Assembly: GCA_947000775.1 (NCBI GenBank)
Contig: CAMQGK010000144.1
Coordinates: 14,910,001-14,974,000 of the forward strand
Direction of reading: 5' to 3'
Source: Pterois miles
Taxonomy: Eukaryota > Chordata > Actinopteri > Perciformes > Scorpaenidae
Length of the DNA: 64,000 nucleotides
The notes under the pieces were generated by a model, which saw nothing but the letters and a program-made list of their open reading frames with translations, did no database searches and was not told the DNA's origin. How positions within the stretch are numbered: the first letter of the stretch is position 1; each line of letters begins with the position of its first letter. A program made the translations under genes and the position numbers. Of this stretch, positions 48,601 to 60,600 are shown in pieces.

Positions 48601-51600
48601 TAGCAAGAAAAATCCCTCGAGACTTAATTAAGTTAAAGATTTGGCTCAATCAGGATCAACAGAATTGCCCTAAAACATTTCAGAGCCCCAACCAAGAAAC
48701 TCTCATTCCTTCTCATTTCCCATGTAGCTCCAGTATTGGCCCTCGATCTAAAAGAAAACAAACAGTTTGTCCTTAAGAGAACTTACAGCAGTGTAATCTC
48801 TATTACAAAAATATGATGTATGCATATTCAGCAATTAATCAAACATGCAATTCCTTGAGTTGGGGTTTGGCTATGGGGCTGTTATTGTACCAAAACTATT
48901 TGTAAGTGTGTTGGATAGTTGTGTAACTGTAGCTCAATCTGTGTTTGCGTAATCAGATTTGTTAATGTGTAAAAGGATCTTTAAATGTGTACTGACATTT
49001 GTGAATGTGTACAGGAATCTGCAAATGTGTACTCAGAATCTGTGTGTGCGTTATCAGATTTGTAAATGTGTAAAATCTCCAAATCTGTATTCAGATGCAG
49101 AAGTGGGCAGAAGCGCACTGAGATTTGTAAATGTGTAGGCAAAGCTGTAAATGTATGTATGTAGGCATTTACAGATTTGTCTACACATTTACAGATTTAT
49201 GTATGCATTGACAGATTTGTTGACTCTTCAAAATCTAAATATCATTTGGAGATTTTTTTGTCACACATTTACAATTATGATTACACACGTATTTTAAATA
49301 CACATCTGCAGATTCCTTTACACATTCACAAATCTCAGTGTGCTGTGCTTTCAACGTATGAACGGATTGAGATGCAGTTACACAACTGACCACAAATATT
49401 TGCAAATAGTTTAGCTAGAATAATGGCCCCATAGCTGGCTGCCTCCACTAAAAAGGGTGGCTTTGCAGGAATCCCCGCATTGTTAGACCAAACATTCTGT
49501 GTATCCTTAATATCTCAAAAAATGTTTTTTTAAATCAAACGTTGTTTACATTTGTTTTTACTAGCATGTGCTTTGTTCTTCTTCACTGCCTTTACTGGTG
49601 CAATAGAGTATTAAACTCACTGCCACCACCACATAATTAGATACACCAGTTCAATTGCTTATTAACACAAATAGCTAATCAGCCAATCACATTACCTCAA
49701 CTCAATGTATTTAGGCATGTAGACCTGGTCAAGACAACTTGCTGAAGTTCAAACCGAGCATCAGAATGGGGAAGAAAGGGTATTTAAGTGACTTTGAACG
49801 TAGCTGAACATGGATGTTGGTGCCAGACAGGCTGCTCTGAGTATTTTAGAAACTGCTGATCTACTGGGATTTTCATACACATCTATCTCGAGGGTTTACA
49901 GAGGATGGTCTGAAAAAGAGAAAATATCCAGTGAGCAGCAGTTGTGTGGATGAAAATGTGTTGTTGATCAGAGAGGTCAGAGGAGAATGGGTAGACTGGT
50001 TGGAGATGATAGAAAGGCAACAGTACCTCAAATAACCTCTTGTTACAACTGAGGAATGCAGAACACCATCTGTGAGCACACAACATGTCGAACCTTAAAG
50101 AAGTACAGCAGCAGAAGACTACACCGGTGCCACTGCCTTCCCTCACTCTGTCTGTCTTATCTCATCTTACCGTGTCAAGACCTGCAGGTTGTACTACTAA
50201 TAGAAGCTGGCAAAACCCAAAAGTATTTACAAGCTCATTTGTCATTTAATGAACGTTGTATTATACTCCATTCACAATTTATTCCATATTTAAACCAGAA
50301 TTCTTGGAAAAGTCTGTATGTGAACTCTGGGATGCCAAAAGTTAATAACAAGAAACTGGCAACATTCATCTTATCCATTACTGGAAAGGCAAGCCAATTA
50401 ATTTGTATTGCACTTTTCAACAAAAAAGCATTTCAGCGTGCCTTACATGAGAGAAAACAATTTAAAAATAAATGAGTAAAATAAAATAGAGGATAAAAAC
50501 AAGCAATAAACTGTGATGATCATAACCACAACACGCTGTGATGGACTGGACTAAAGCCTCAACAGTATATAGTATACCCTTGTGTCAGTAATTCTAAGGT
50601 GTGTGTGTGTGTGTGTGTGTGTGTATAGTTGTTAGGTATGTTGGACATGTCAGTTCCAGTGGTGGCTAAGTTCAGGCGTCTGCTGGACAGCCTGCCCCGG
50701 GAAACTCTACCTGATGTGGTAGCCTCCATGATCCGAACCTCTAACAAGGAGAAACTACAGGTGAGGTGAACTGTTTTGTCTGTGTGACCCTAATTTCAAA
50801 CTAATCACTCAAAAAAAATAAAATAAAAAAAAAAGAACAAAACAGGATGTGACTTATTTGAAGCTACCATCATATGGTGCCAATGAGAAAAAATATCAAA
50901 TGCTAAATACATTAGAATGGGCTTAATGTAAATATTTTTTTTCTGAAGTGAATGTATTTTATGTAACTCAAGTTTTTGTGTGATGTGAAGGTCCTGGATG
51001 CAGTGACCTTGGAGGAGCGATTTAAGAAAGCTCTGCCCATGTTGACCAGACAGATAGAGGGACTAAAACTGCTGCAGAAAACCAGGAAAATAAGTCCTGA
51101 CAATGAGAAGAGGGTAACAAATATTTGCATTTCTCATTTTCCTATCACCAACATCTGTATCCATATGTCTGTTCATGACTCCATGTCTCATATGTTCAGG
51201 TGTTATCGGTGCGTAAAGGCGGAGTGTTCCCGGGCAGGCAGTTCAACCTGGATGAGGAAGATGAAGATGAGGATGGTGATGACACTGCAGCCTTGGAAAG
51301 GAAGGTCCACGGGGCCAAGATGCCCGAAGCTGCACTCAGAGTTTGCTTGAAAGAGCTCAAGAGGTGATCTTTCCCTGATGAGTCATGACGTTTGAGTTCA
51401 CTAGTCTGTCCTTGTTATCTCTGAAATGCATTTAACACAAATAGTGTAAGATATTGCAGAACTGCAATTATTAGTCTGGGTTTTTATTTGCTTCAATCAC
51501 TGAACTTTTGTATTTGGGACAGACGTCTATATGGGACAGGCACAAAACTCGTGCTCCGAAAGATGGGAAGTACTATCAAATTGATTATTTAAGCCTGATT

Positions 51601-54600
51601 GAATGTTACTTGTATAAAAATTAGGCTATTGAATAACATCAATTATGAATTATTAATATGCTCTAGCTTTGAGACGGTGAACAATGCTCGTTTTAAGTCA
51701 CCTTGATTCCTTTGAGTGGTGAGCTCTTACAGACTAAAGGAATGTAAATAATCATGGAATGGTCACATATTCAGACTTTATGATGACTTCAAAGTTCAGG
51801 AGTTGCCACTTTTTATTTATCCCTCTTGTTTACAGCTGTACCGAATAGTTTGCAGCTTAAAATCTTAATAATGTAGACAATGTAATTATTATTATGAATA
51901 ACTGACAGAAACATTGCTTGCCATCGCTTTCTTTCTATATCTCTCTTTCTCACACAAGTGACACCCAGTGTTTCTGACTGTGATTGTCTAAGTATTCAGT
52001 CCAAAGGTCAACATTAATTGAAAAAAGATCAATGTAATCATTTCAAAATCCATCCAACAAAACACTCTGCTTCAATTCATAATTGTTCGCATTTAGCTTT
52101 TCAAAAACACCACAAAGGGAGGCACTCACCTAACAGAGTGGTCTAGCAGCAATCAGCCACATCATAAATCTGAACGAATAACATTTTGGTGCTCATGGAT
52201 TCCATAAAATGAACTGGACGACTGAATTGTGGAGAATTTAATTGATCTAACGATGTGTAACATATCCATATTGACAAAAGCTACGTGGCAATTAATTGAG
52301 ACCTGGGGTCATTTGTCAAAATATGTAGCCACGACCGGCAAGTAAAAGGGATTTGGCTTTTAATTGAGGTTTTATGGCCTTTATTTGCAGTAGGTTTTTT
52401 GGTCAGACTGCACAGTTTGAAAAAGCAAATATTTTTGGTTTCATAATGGCCCATGCTGATACTTAAGGTCACATGGTAATAATATAATTTTAAAAAGGAT
52501 TTTATGAGAACAAAGCTTTATTTTAGTATGAATCCAACATTTTAAAGCAGTTTGAACTCTTTCAGTGCTCTTTGATCCCTTAAAATTATTACTCACGTGA
52601 CTTTCCAGGTCCACCGTCTGACCAGTGTTATTCTCATCCATCTGTATTCAGACTGAAGAAGATGCCTCAGTCCATGCCTGAGTATGCCCTGACCAGAAAC
52701 TACTTGGATCTGATGGTAGAGTTGCCATGGAGCAAAAGCACCAAAGGTAAGTGAGCTGGAAGCGTCCTTTATTGGAGTCCAGATCCACGAAGCACAAACA
52801 TCACGTGCCTCAGATACTGCATGAAATCTCTAATACCACTGTAGCTTTGTCTTTGTACCCTGTCCAAACAATTACGTGTCAGTGTAAAAAATATGCGTGA
52901 TAGCTTAATCGTTGTCAGAAGCCATATTTTTTCACTTTAAATGGAGCGTAGCTAACGCTATCCCCCTGCCACATGGGTTACTGCTCATATTTTTCTTTTT
53001 TTTTTGCTTTGAAACGTGTCCGCTTGAGCTCTCTGTTGTGTTTGGACTGAATTAACCTTTCCACTCGAAAACTGGTCTATTGAAGGTCTCACAGGGTTAA
53101 TGCAGCTTTAAATAAAGTATTTTATCCATTTGGATAATATATGGACTCATATCCTGTATCACTGATGACCAAATATGAACCCAGAGTCACTTCCCTCAAA
53201 AGTCTAAGGCAACAATTTTTCCCCAACAGAAACTATACAAAGACAAAGACAGTAAAGTATTTGTGACGGCCAGCCACAGTTTTTGAATATCAGACTCGCT
53301 TACATTTCACATTTGCCACTACTTTGTTTTGTCTCTGCTGCTGACTGCAGACATCCTCAATAACAAGTATGCCCAGAGTATACTCAGCAAATAAATCTGA
53401 ATAACTTTTTCAAGTAACATTTTGTGAGGATTGTCTGCCCTATTTAAAAATCTTTAAAGCAAATTTGTTTCTACTCTCAAATCATTGTTTCTGCAGCTCC
53501 CACCTGACTGTCTTCACCTAACTCTGTTTTCTCTTTCTTCCTTTCATCCACATTCGCCCCACCCAACACACACACTCCTCAGACTGCTTGGACATCCGAG
53601 CCGCTCGCACTTTATTGGACAACGACCATTATGCCATGGACAAGCTGAAGAGACGTGTGCTGGAGTACCTGGCTGTTAGACAGCTGAAGGCCTCCCTGAA
53701 GGTGCGTCTAAAACATCGCTCAGTCCATTAAATGTATAAAGACAAAACAGTCAGGAATTTCATTCATGTGTCACATTTATTTATCTGTGAATTTCATGCC
53801 GCTTCTTCGTCTTTAGGGGCCCATCCTCTGCTTTGTGGGGCCCCCGGGAGTTGGTAAAACCAGTGTGGGACGCTCCATAGCCAGGACGCTGGGCAGAGAG
53901 TTTCACCGCATAGCACTGGGAGGCGTCTGTGACCAGTCTGACATCCGAGGACACAGGTATCATAAGATAGAAACTGTATTGCAGAGTCTATAACAGTTTT
54001 CTGGAATAGAGAGGAGAGTATCCACATATAGTAGTCGAGCACAATAACATATAAATAAATATACATTAAATCCCGAGACGTCTGAAAGAATTTCTGGACC
54101 TCTGTTGGATGTGATTCCTCTTTTGAAAACACTGCAGGATGGTCTTTGTTGTTAAGCAGCGTGTCATCCTGTAATCTAGTTTCAGGACACAGGTAATTGA
54201 AAGATTGGCTCAAACAGTGTACCCTTGCAGTGTGAGTATATTTGAGTTTACATTGGCTCTGTTAGTTTGTATTGGAGCCCTACGCTCTCTGCTGCCAAGT
54301 GGAACCTGAGCTCTCACAAGTGAGGTTTTTGGATTACATTTATTCAAAAGAATAAACCAATTAAGTTTCTTTCCGTCTTTCAGTTTTCTTTTTCAGACAG
54401 GAGTAATGAAATGTTTTTTTTATTTTGTCCATTTGTAGCACTTCAGCACACTGACTCCAGATGTATTGAAATCGCTTGGAAAATCCTGCTAATATCTTTC
54501 CAGGGTACCAGGAAGTCCACCTGCGTGTAATTTAAAGTTTTTCTACAAGTGATAAGAAGCGTTGATCCATACTCTTATCACAGCAACACAGTTATGTCAC

Positions 54601-57600
54601 ACAATTAGCCAAATAGTTAATTTTCTCCTTAAAACCACATTTTATTCATTAAAGCTACAGTTGGTAAATTTGAGCAAATATGAAAAAAAAATATTTTAGT
54701 ACATGAGACAGGCAATCTGGGAAAAAGATCATGTTCCTCTGCCTCCTCTTAGGGCTCTTATAATGGCATTTGTAAAAAAAAAAACAACCAATCAGAGCCA
54801 AGTAGTCTCTGGGCAGCTCTGAATCAATGCATGTGAAACCTGTCAATTCCAATCAAACTTTCAATCTGGGCACTGCTAATCAAATATGAATCAATACTAT
54901 CTTGTCAAATATTTTAACAAACATATTTTTGTGTACTGTTTCGCTGTAAAATGAGGAGGTTTGCTCCGGTCCGTGGACGGTTCTTAGTTTTGGCTTGACT
55001 GTTTTGACTTGTTAATGGCAGAGTCGTTTGTTTTCAGGTTATTTATCCAATTTTTATGAACACCATATCTCAGGAACACCTAGAGGGAATTTTGTCAAAC
55101 ATCCACTTGGACTCAAGGGTGAACTGATTAGATTTGGGTGGTCAAAGGTCAAGGTCACTGTGACCTCAACAAATAACTCAAGAATTCGTAGGCGAATTAT
55201 GACAAGTTCACACAGACCCAGTGAGCATCTCCAGGGTCTGAAAAGTGAAGCCAATCTTTACCTCAGTAAACATTGTACACACGCTAGTTTCAAGTCTTCT
55301 TCAATACAGCATGATGATCATTTAGTAAATTATGGTCCCATTTAGAGTCAAATAGATTTTGGTCTCAGGGTATGCTTTAGGGTGTGGCGATCTTGTGATT
55401 GAAGTATTATTACCACAACATTGTCTGGACTGGGATTGTCTGTGTTTTTGTCTTGCAACTTTTACCTTTCCATAGTGTGTTTTCAGTTCATGAATTTTAA
55501 TTAGAACCTTATTTGGTCACCTAGAAATGTCTTATTCAGCGTTGGGTTGAGCTTAACTTTCTTGTTCCAAATAACCAAGATGGCGACGACCACAATGCCG
55601 AACTTAAGGCTTTAAAATGTCAGTCCACAAACCAATTAGTGATGTGATGAAGACTACATCCAGTTTTTTTGGTTGGCCTGAGGCATACAATTGTGAGGTG
55701 GTAATTCTTGTTTAGAGTGTCAAATTTGTGCATTGCTGGAAGCATATTAAAAGTGAATGAGTCATCTTCACTTCATTGAATTTGCAGTAGAAAACAAATT
55801 ATAAGTGGCAGAATTGTTGCAGTAAAAGCTGTTTTATCAACATGAAAAAGCTGCGAGGGATCAACAAAAAATCCAACATACGTGGCCTTTGGTTCCAAAT
55901 ATGTAACAATAAAATACAAAAAATGCGGTAAGAAAGGCAAAGAAGGGGAAAATAAACACAAAATGTACAGTTCTGTTATAATCTACACAATCTGTCATAT
56001 TTGGCCAAATGTTCTCGTCCACATCAGATTTTATGTCTTCTCGCTATGTAGTTGGGAAGGAAACGCTTGGCATGCCTCATCCACCCCATCCCTGGCACCT
56101 GTTCATTTTACACAACTTACATTAAATCATAAATCAGCTGTTTCTTAATGGTTCAATCATTCTAAAATGCTTACCAGCTTTTTCAATATAGCTTTTTAGC
56201 TGCTGCTGTTGTAGCAGAAGTAGTGGCTCTATACTACATTTTTTTTAACTAAGGCTGTCAAAGTTGATGCAAAAATATCACGGTAATGGAAATTTGTTTT
56301 AACGGCACTAATTTCTTAAAGGCAACTTGATGATTTTTAGGTTTTAGCAGGCTTTTAAAGCTAGACTGAAGATACTGGCATCATATGAACCTGGAAAACC
56401 TAAGAATCATATCAACCATGTCATACGAGCTTGTGGCAAGGGAGGCTAGATAGAGCTCTGAACGTGCTAAATTTTGGCAAGGAAACTGTCATGGGCAATT
56501 TCAAAGAAGTCCCTTGACCTTTGACCTCAATATGTGAATCAAAATGGGTTCTATGGATATCAATGAGTCTCCCTTTTACAGACATGCCCACTTTATGATA
56601 ATCACATGCAGTTTGAGACAAGTCATAGTCAAGTCAGCACACTGACAGCTGTTGGGCTGCAGTTTGCCATATTTTGATTTGAGCATTTTTTTTATGCTAA
56701 ATGCAGTACCTGTGAGGGTTTCTGGGCAATATGTATCGTTGTTTTGTGTTATCGATTTCCAATAATAAATATATACATACATTTGCATCAAGCAGCAGAT
56801 TTGTCCACTCTTCTGTATTATGTCAATTCAAACAGTTATGCTGCAACCTCAGAGGTCGGATGTGGGGTCATCTGTTATTTTCTTGCAGAAAGTACAACAG
56901 TGTTGAATTTTAATCTGACAGCCATATATATGGACTGAACATAAATTTTGAAAATAAAAGATTAGTCTGTGTTCTTTCTCTCACATCATACATCAAGTCA
57001 ACAGCAATACAAACAACAAAATCATAATGAATTATGAACTACAGCGTATTGACTGCCTCAAATTTGCACAGCATGTTTTCTGACATGCTGAGTGAGAAAG
57101 TCAAAAAATCATTAGAGTTCAGTCGGTACTGTAGATCACTGAGCTCATCTGTCAACAGCCAACAGTCCCAAATAAGTCTGGACTCGAAACAAATTTGTTT
57201 GTGTGCAGAGAGGTTAGCGGGGCAGCACAGGTCATCTCAGGTTGCAGAGCTGTTCTTGGTGTTGTTACAAAAAAAGACAGGACAGAGTTGAGACACTTTC
57301 TCTAAACCAGAAGAGAAACGTGTGCAAAAGATTAAGATTTCAAGTTTGCAGTCAATTACTCAATTAGTTCAACTATAATACAAATCTCATGAAAGGTAGA
57401 CCGCTCCAGTTGTTTCTTTGATATCCTTTCTTTGAACCCCAGATTCTGCACACGTTATACTTTCAGCGAACTTTTCAGGGAACATGCCGCTCGTATTGGT
57501 CACGGAGAACTCTGCGTCTGCGTCCTATTATAATTGTTGTGTGGTAATGCAATTACAGCAGGTCAACGTGGCATGGCAAATAAAAGGGATGTAGACATGA

Positions 57601-60600
57601 TATTTGTGCACTTTTCTGTTGTCATTATCAATTTATTGCTCCTGTCTCCAGACGCACTTACGTAGGGAGCATGCCCGGACGCATCATCAACGGTTTGAAG
57701 ACGGTGGCTGTCAATAATCCTGTGTTCCTCCTGGACGAGGTGGACAAGCTGGGGAAGAGCCTGCAAGGAGACCCGGCAGCTGCACTGCTAGAGGTCAGCT
57801 CTGTCTCTCAAGAATGACATCTGAAAAATTTATTTGAGTTCTGATCCTCTGTCGTAATTACCAGATGGTTTCCCTTTTTTTTAATTCCTAACTTAACCTT
57901 TACATACTCTCAACTGAAAGGGTTACTTCTGTGTTTTTCAACCTGGGCGCTGTTTTCCCATACTTTTGCATCTTAAGGTAAGTTCACACTATACAACTTT
58001 CAAAGTCATCAGATTGCTGTACTGTCCACACTACACTACTTGCTTGTGTATTGCCTTGTAACTGGGAGTCTCCAAGTCATGGTTTTCACATTCCATGACT
58101 GATCGGCGACAGGGGTCACATGCTACAAGACTTGCTATCTGCACCTAACAAGCTAACTAACTGGAAAGACAAACTGACAGACGGAAACAGATTTATCGGT
58201 TTGCTGCTGCTGAGATGCCAACGAGCATGAATGCACCTGCAGCTTGGAGGATGACAAATGACTTGCAACTTCTACTGTAGTCATGCATCAAAACAAAAAC
58301 AGTGTGGCTAATCAACTTTAGACAACAAATGACTCGTAAGCATCATAGAAATGCCAAAATACATTGGAGGGTGGCTTTCACATGCCAGTTAACCTTAACC
58401 TTTGCTAAAATTGCTAATAAGCATTTGTTCCCTCCCTCCCTTTAATGTACATATTCACCTTTTTATTCTGTAAACCAGTTCATGATACTAAAAACTCACC
58501 CACTGAAACGGTCTATTACATGTTTGCATAGGTCCTGGACCCGGAGCAGAACCACTGCTTCACGGACCATTACCTCAACGTGGCCTTTGACCTCTCCCAA
58601 GTGCTCTTTATTGCCACTGCAAACACCACAGCGACTATTCCCCCTGCCCTGCTGGATAGGATGGAGGTGCTGCAGGTACCAGGTGGGCTCAGGTGCAGAG
58701 AGTCACTCTAAGGAATCATTGCCGAAGTCTCCATTTGATGTGGAAGACAAAGTCTTCCTCTGGTGACATAACTAATCCCAAGCATCTGTGTATGTACATG
58801 TCCAGCTGCGTATCCAATCACACACCCAAGCCATTCAATATATTACTCATAGGTTGTATTACTGTTCGATATAAAGAACATATACACGGATATTATTTGT
58901 TAATTCCTTCAAATGACGTAGAAGTAGAAGAAATGAAGTAGTAGTTTGTTACTACTTCTTTGCACTGGTTGCACATTTATTTGTCACTGTGAATTGCTCC
59001 AAACGCTCCAACATGATGCCTTTATTATCACCACCAACATGGGTTTTTTATGGCTGATGAATTATTATTATTTTTATTTTTACAGAATCAGGACAGCCAT
59101 TGGCCGATATATGATGTTGATTTTCTTTTCTTTTTTCTTTTTTTTTTCTGTTTTCAGCAGCTTAATAATAACAAATAATACAGAAAATTATAATAAATAC
59201 ACGTAGTCTACTGGACTACATCTGCTGAAGTCTGCTGGTAGAAATTGATTTTTAGTTTTATTGACAGAAGGGGCAGAGTCACACGTGTTTGACAGCAACA
59301 ACACTGGGCTGCCCGCAGATGTGTCTGCTTGCTAATTGGCATAATATTGTCAGGCATCGGGATGCCGATTACGAAAAAATGTCAGAAAATTGGCCCGATT
59401 ATTCGGTCAACCTCTGAATCACCACAGTTTGATGGCAAAGTTTGCTATCCTGTATAACATATGACAGTGTTGTGTTTAACAGCCATAAACTGAAGTATAC
59501 CCATTAGGGATGCAAAACCCAGTCGTGAAAAATCAGAGCGTTCAATGACAAACTCAACCGTGGGCCTGTTGAACCATTGCTCCACTTACAGGCGAGCCTA
59601 TTATCTGACGAAGTGGCAGACATGGAAGAGGCCAATTACCAGAACATAGGCCGACTTCACCGTTAAGTAGCCTGCCTTATTTCATGTGTAAAATCAGTGT
59701 TCACCCAACCTGACCTAACCAGCTACCGTGTCCTACAACTTCACTTCCTACTCTCTTAACTTTTTTGTTTTACTGTTTTTATTGAGTTTTTCCATACATA
59801 CACAGTGTACAGACACAACAGGGATGCCATAAAGAATGGCGAAAACTAAACAAGCAAGCAGCAACAAGACTGAATATTTTAAAGTATTTAGACCACAGAT
59901 CTTCTGATACAGCGGTTTCCTACTCATTTTCCCAGTTTTCCATTATCATTGAGAGTGATGAAAATAATAAAAATATAGCTGAATAAAACCTAGATATTGT
60001 CCCCCTCACCTCTGCTTTGGTGGTAGTTTGATGGAATTAATTAAGTTATTTCAGGGCAAGAGTTTCTAATTTGAGGGAAAAAAGCAATAATTTGAAACAG
60101 ACTGGTTTTGCCGCATTGATTTAGACGCTACTACTGTCAGTCTTGAGTCCGACAGAGTTAAGAGTGCAGTAAATCAGTGAAATATTCCTTAATGTAATTA
60201 GTTAGTATAATTTACTACTTTAAGGGTATGTACTTATCAAAGTTTGTGTGCGTGTGTGTTGCAGGCTACACTCAGGAGGAGAAGGTGGAAATAGCTCACC
60301 GTCACCTGATCAAAAACCAGCTGGAGCAGCATGGATTAACCCCTCAACAGCTGCATATACCGCAGGAAACCACCCAGGATATAATCAGCAGGTACACACA
60401 GACACATTCCTAAACAAAAACATACACAGTGATAAAAGGAAACTACTTCAGCTCAACTTCATGACTGAGGCACACAGCCACATTTTATGTGCAGCTCTTG
60501 TTGTCAGGGATACTATTTTCTGGATGAACTGATGAAGAAAAGTGGCTAACTTGAAATGTTTTTAATGATGGATTCAATGTGCAACTGGAATTCCACTTCT

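Larger units (their letters stand above)
48567..50598 (+). other. LONP2: LONP2 intron 3 interior
   Basis: Contains the foldback palindrome (48871-49434) and a Tc1-like fragment (49630-50135). From 50140 to 50598 nothing is recognised. Confidence 0.7.
53957..57651 (+). other. LONP2: LONP2 intron 9
   Basis: 3.7 kb, repeat-rich: dispersed repeats at 54645-54962, 55020-55254 and 55255-55660, and a GGCTGTCAA-ended element at 56252-56810. No additional gene was recognised. Confidence 0.75.

Noticed and set aside
50056..50475. A 139-codon plus-strand open frame near LONP2 exon 4
   Set aside because: It begins in the Tc1-like fragment and runs into unrelated sequence; no family resemblance.
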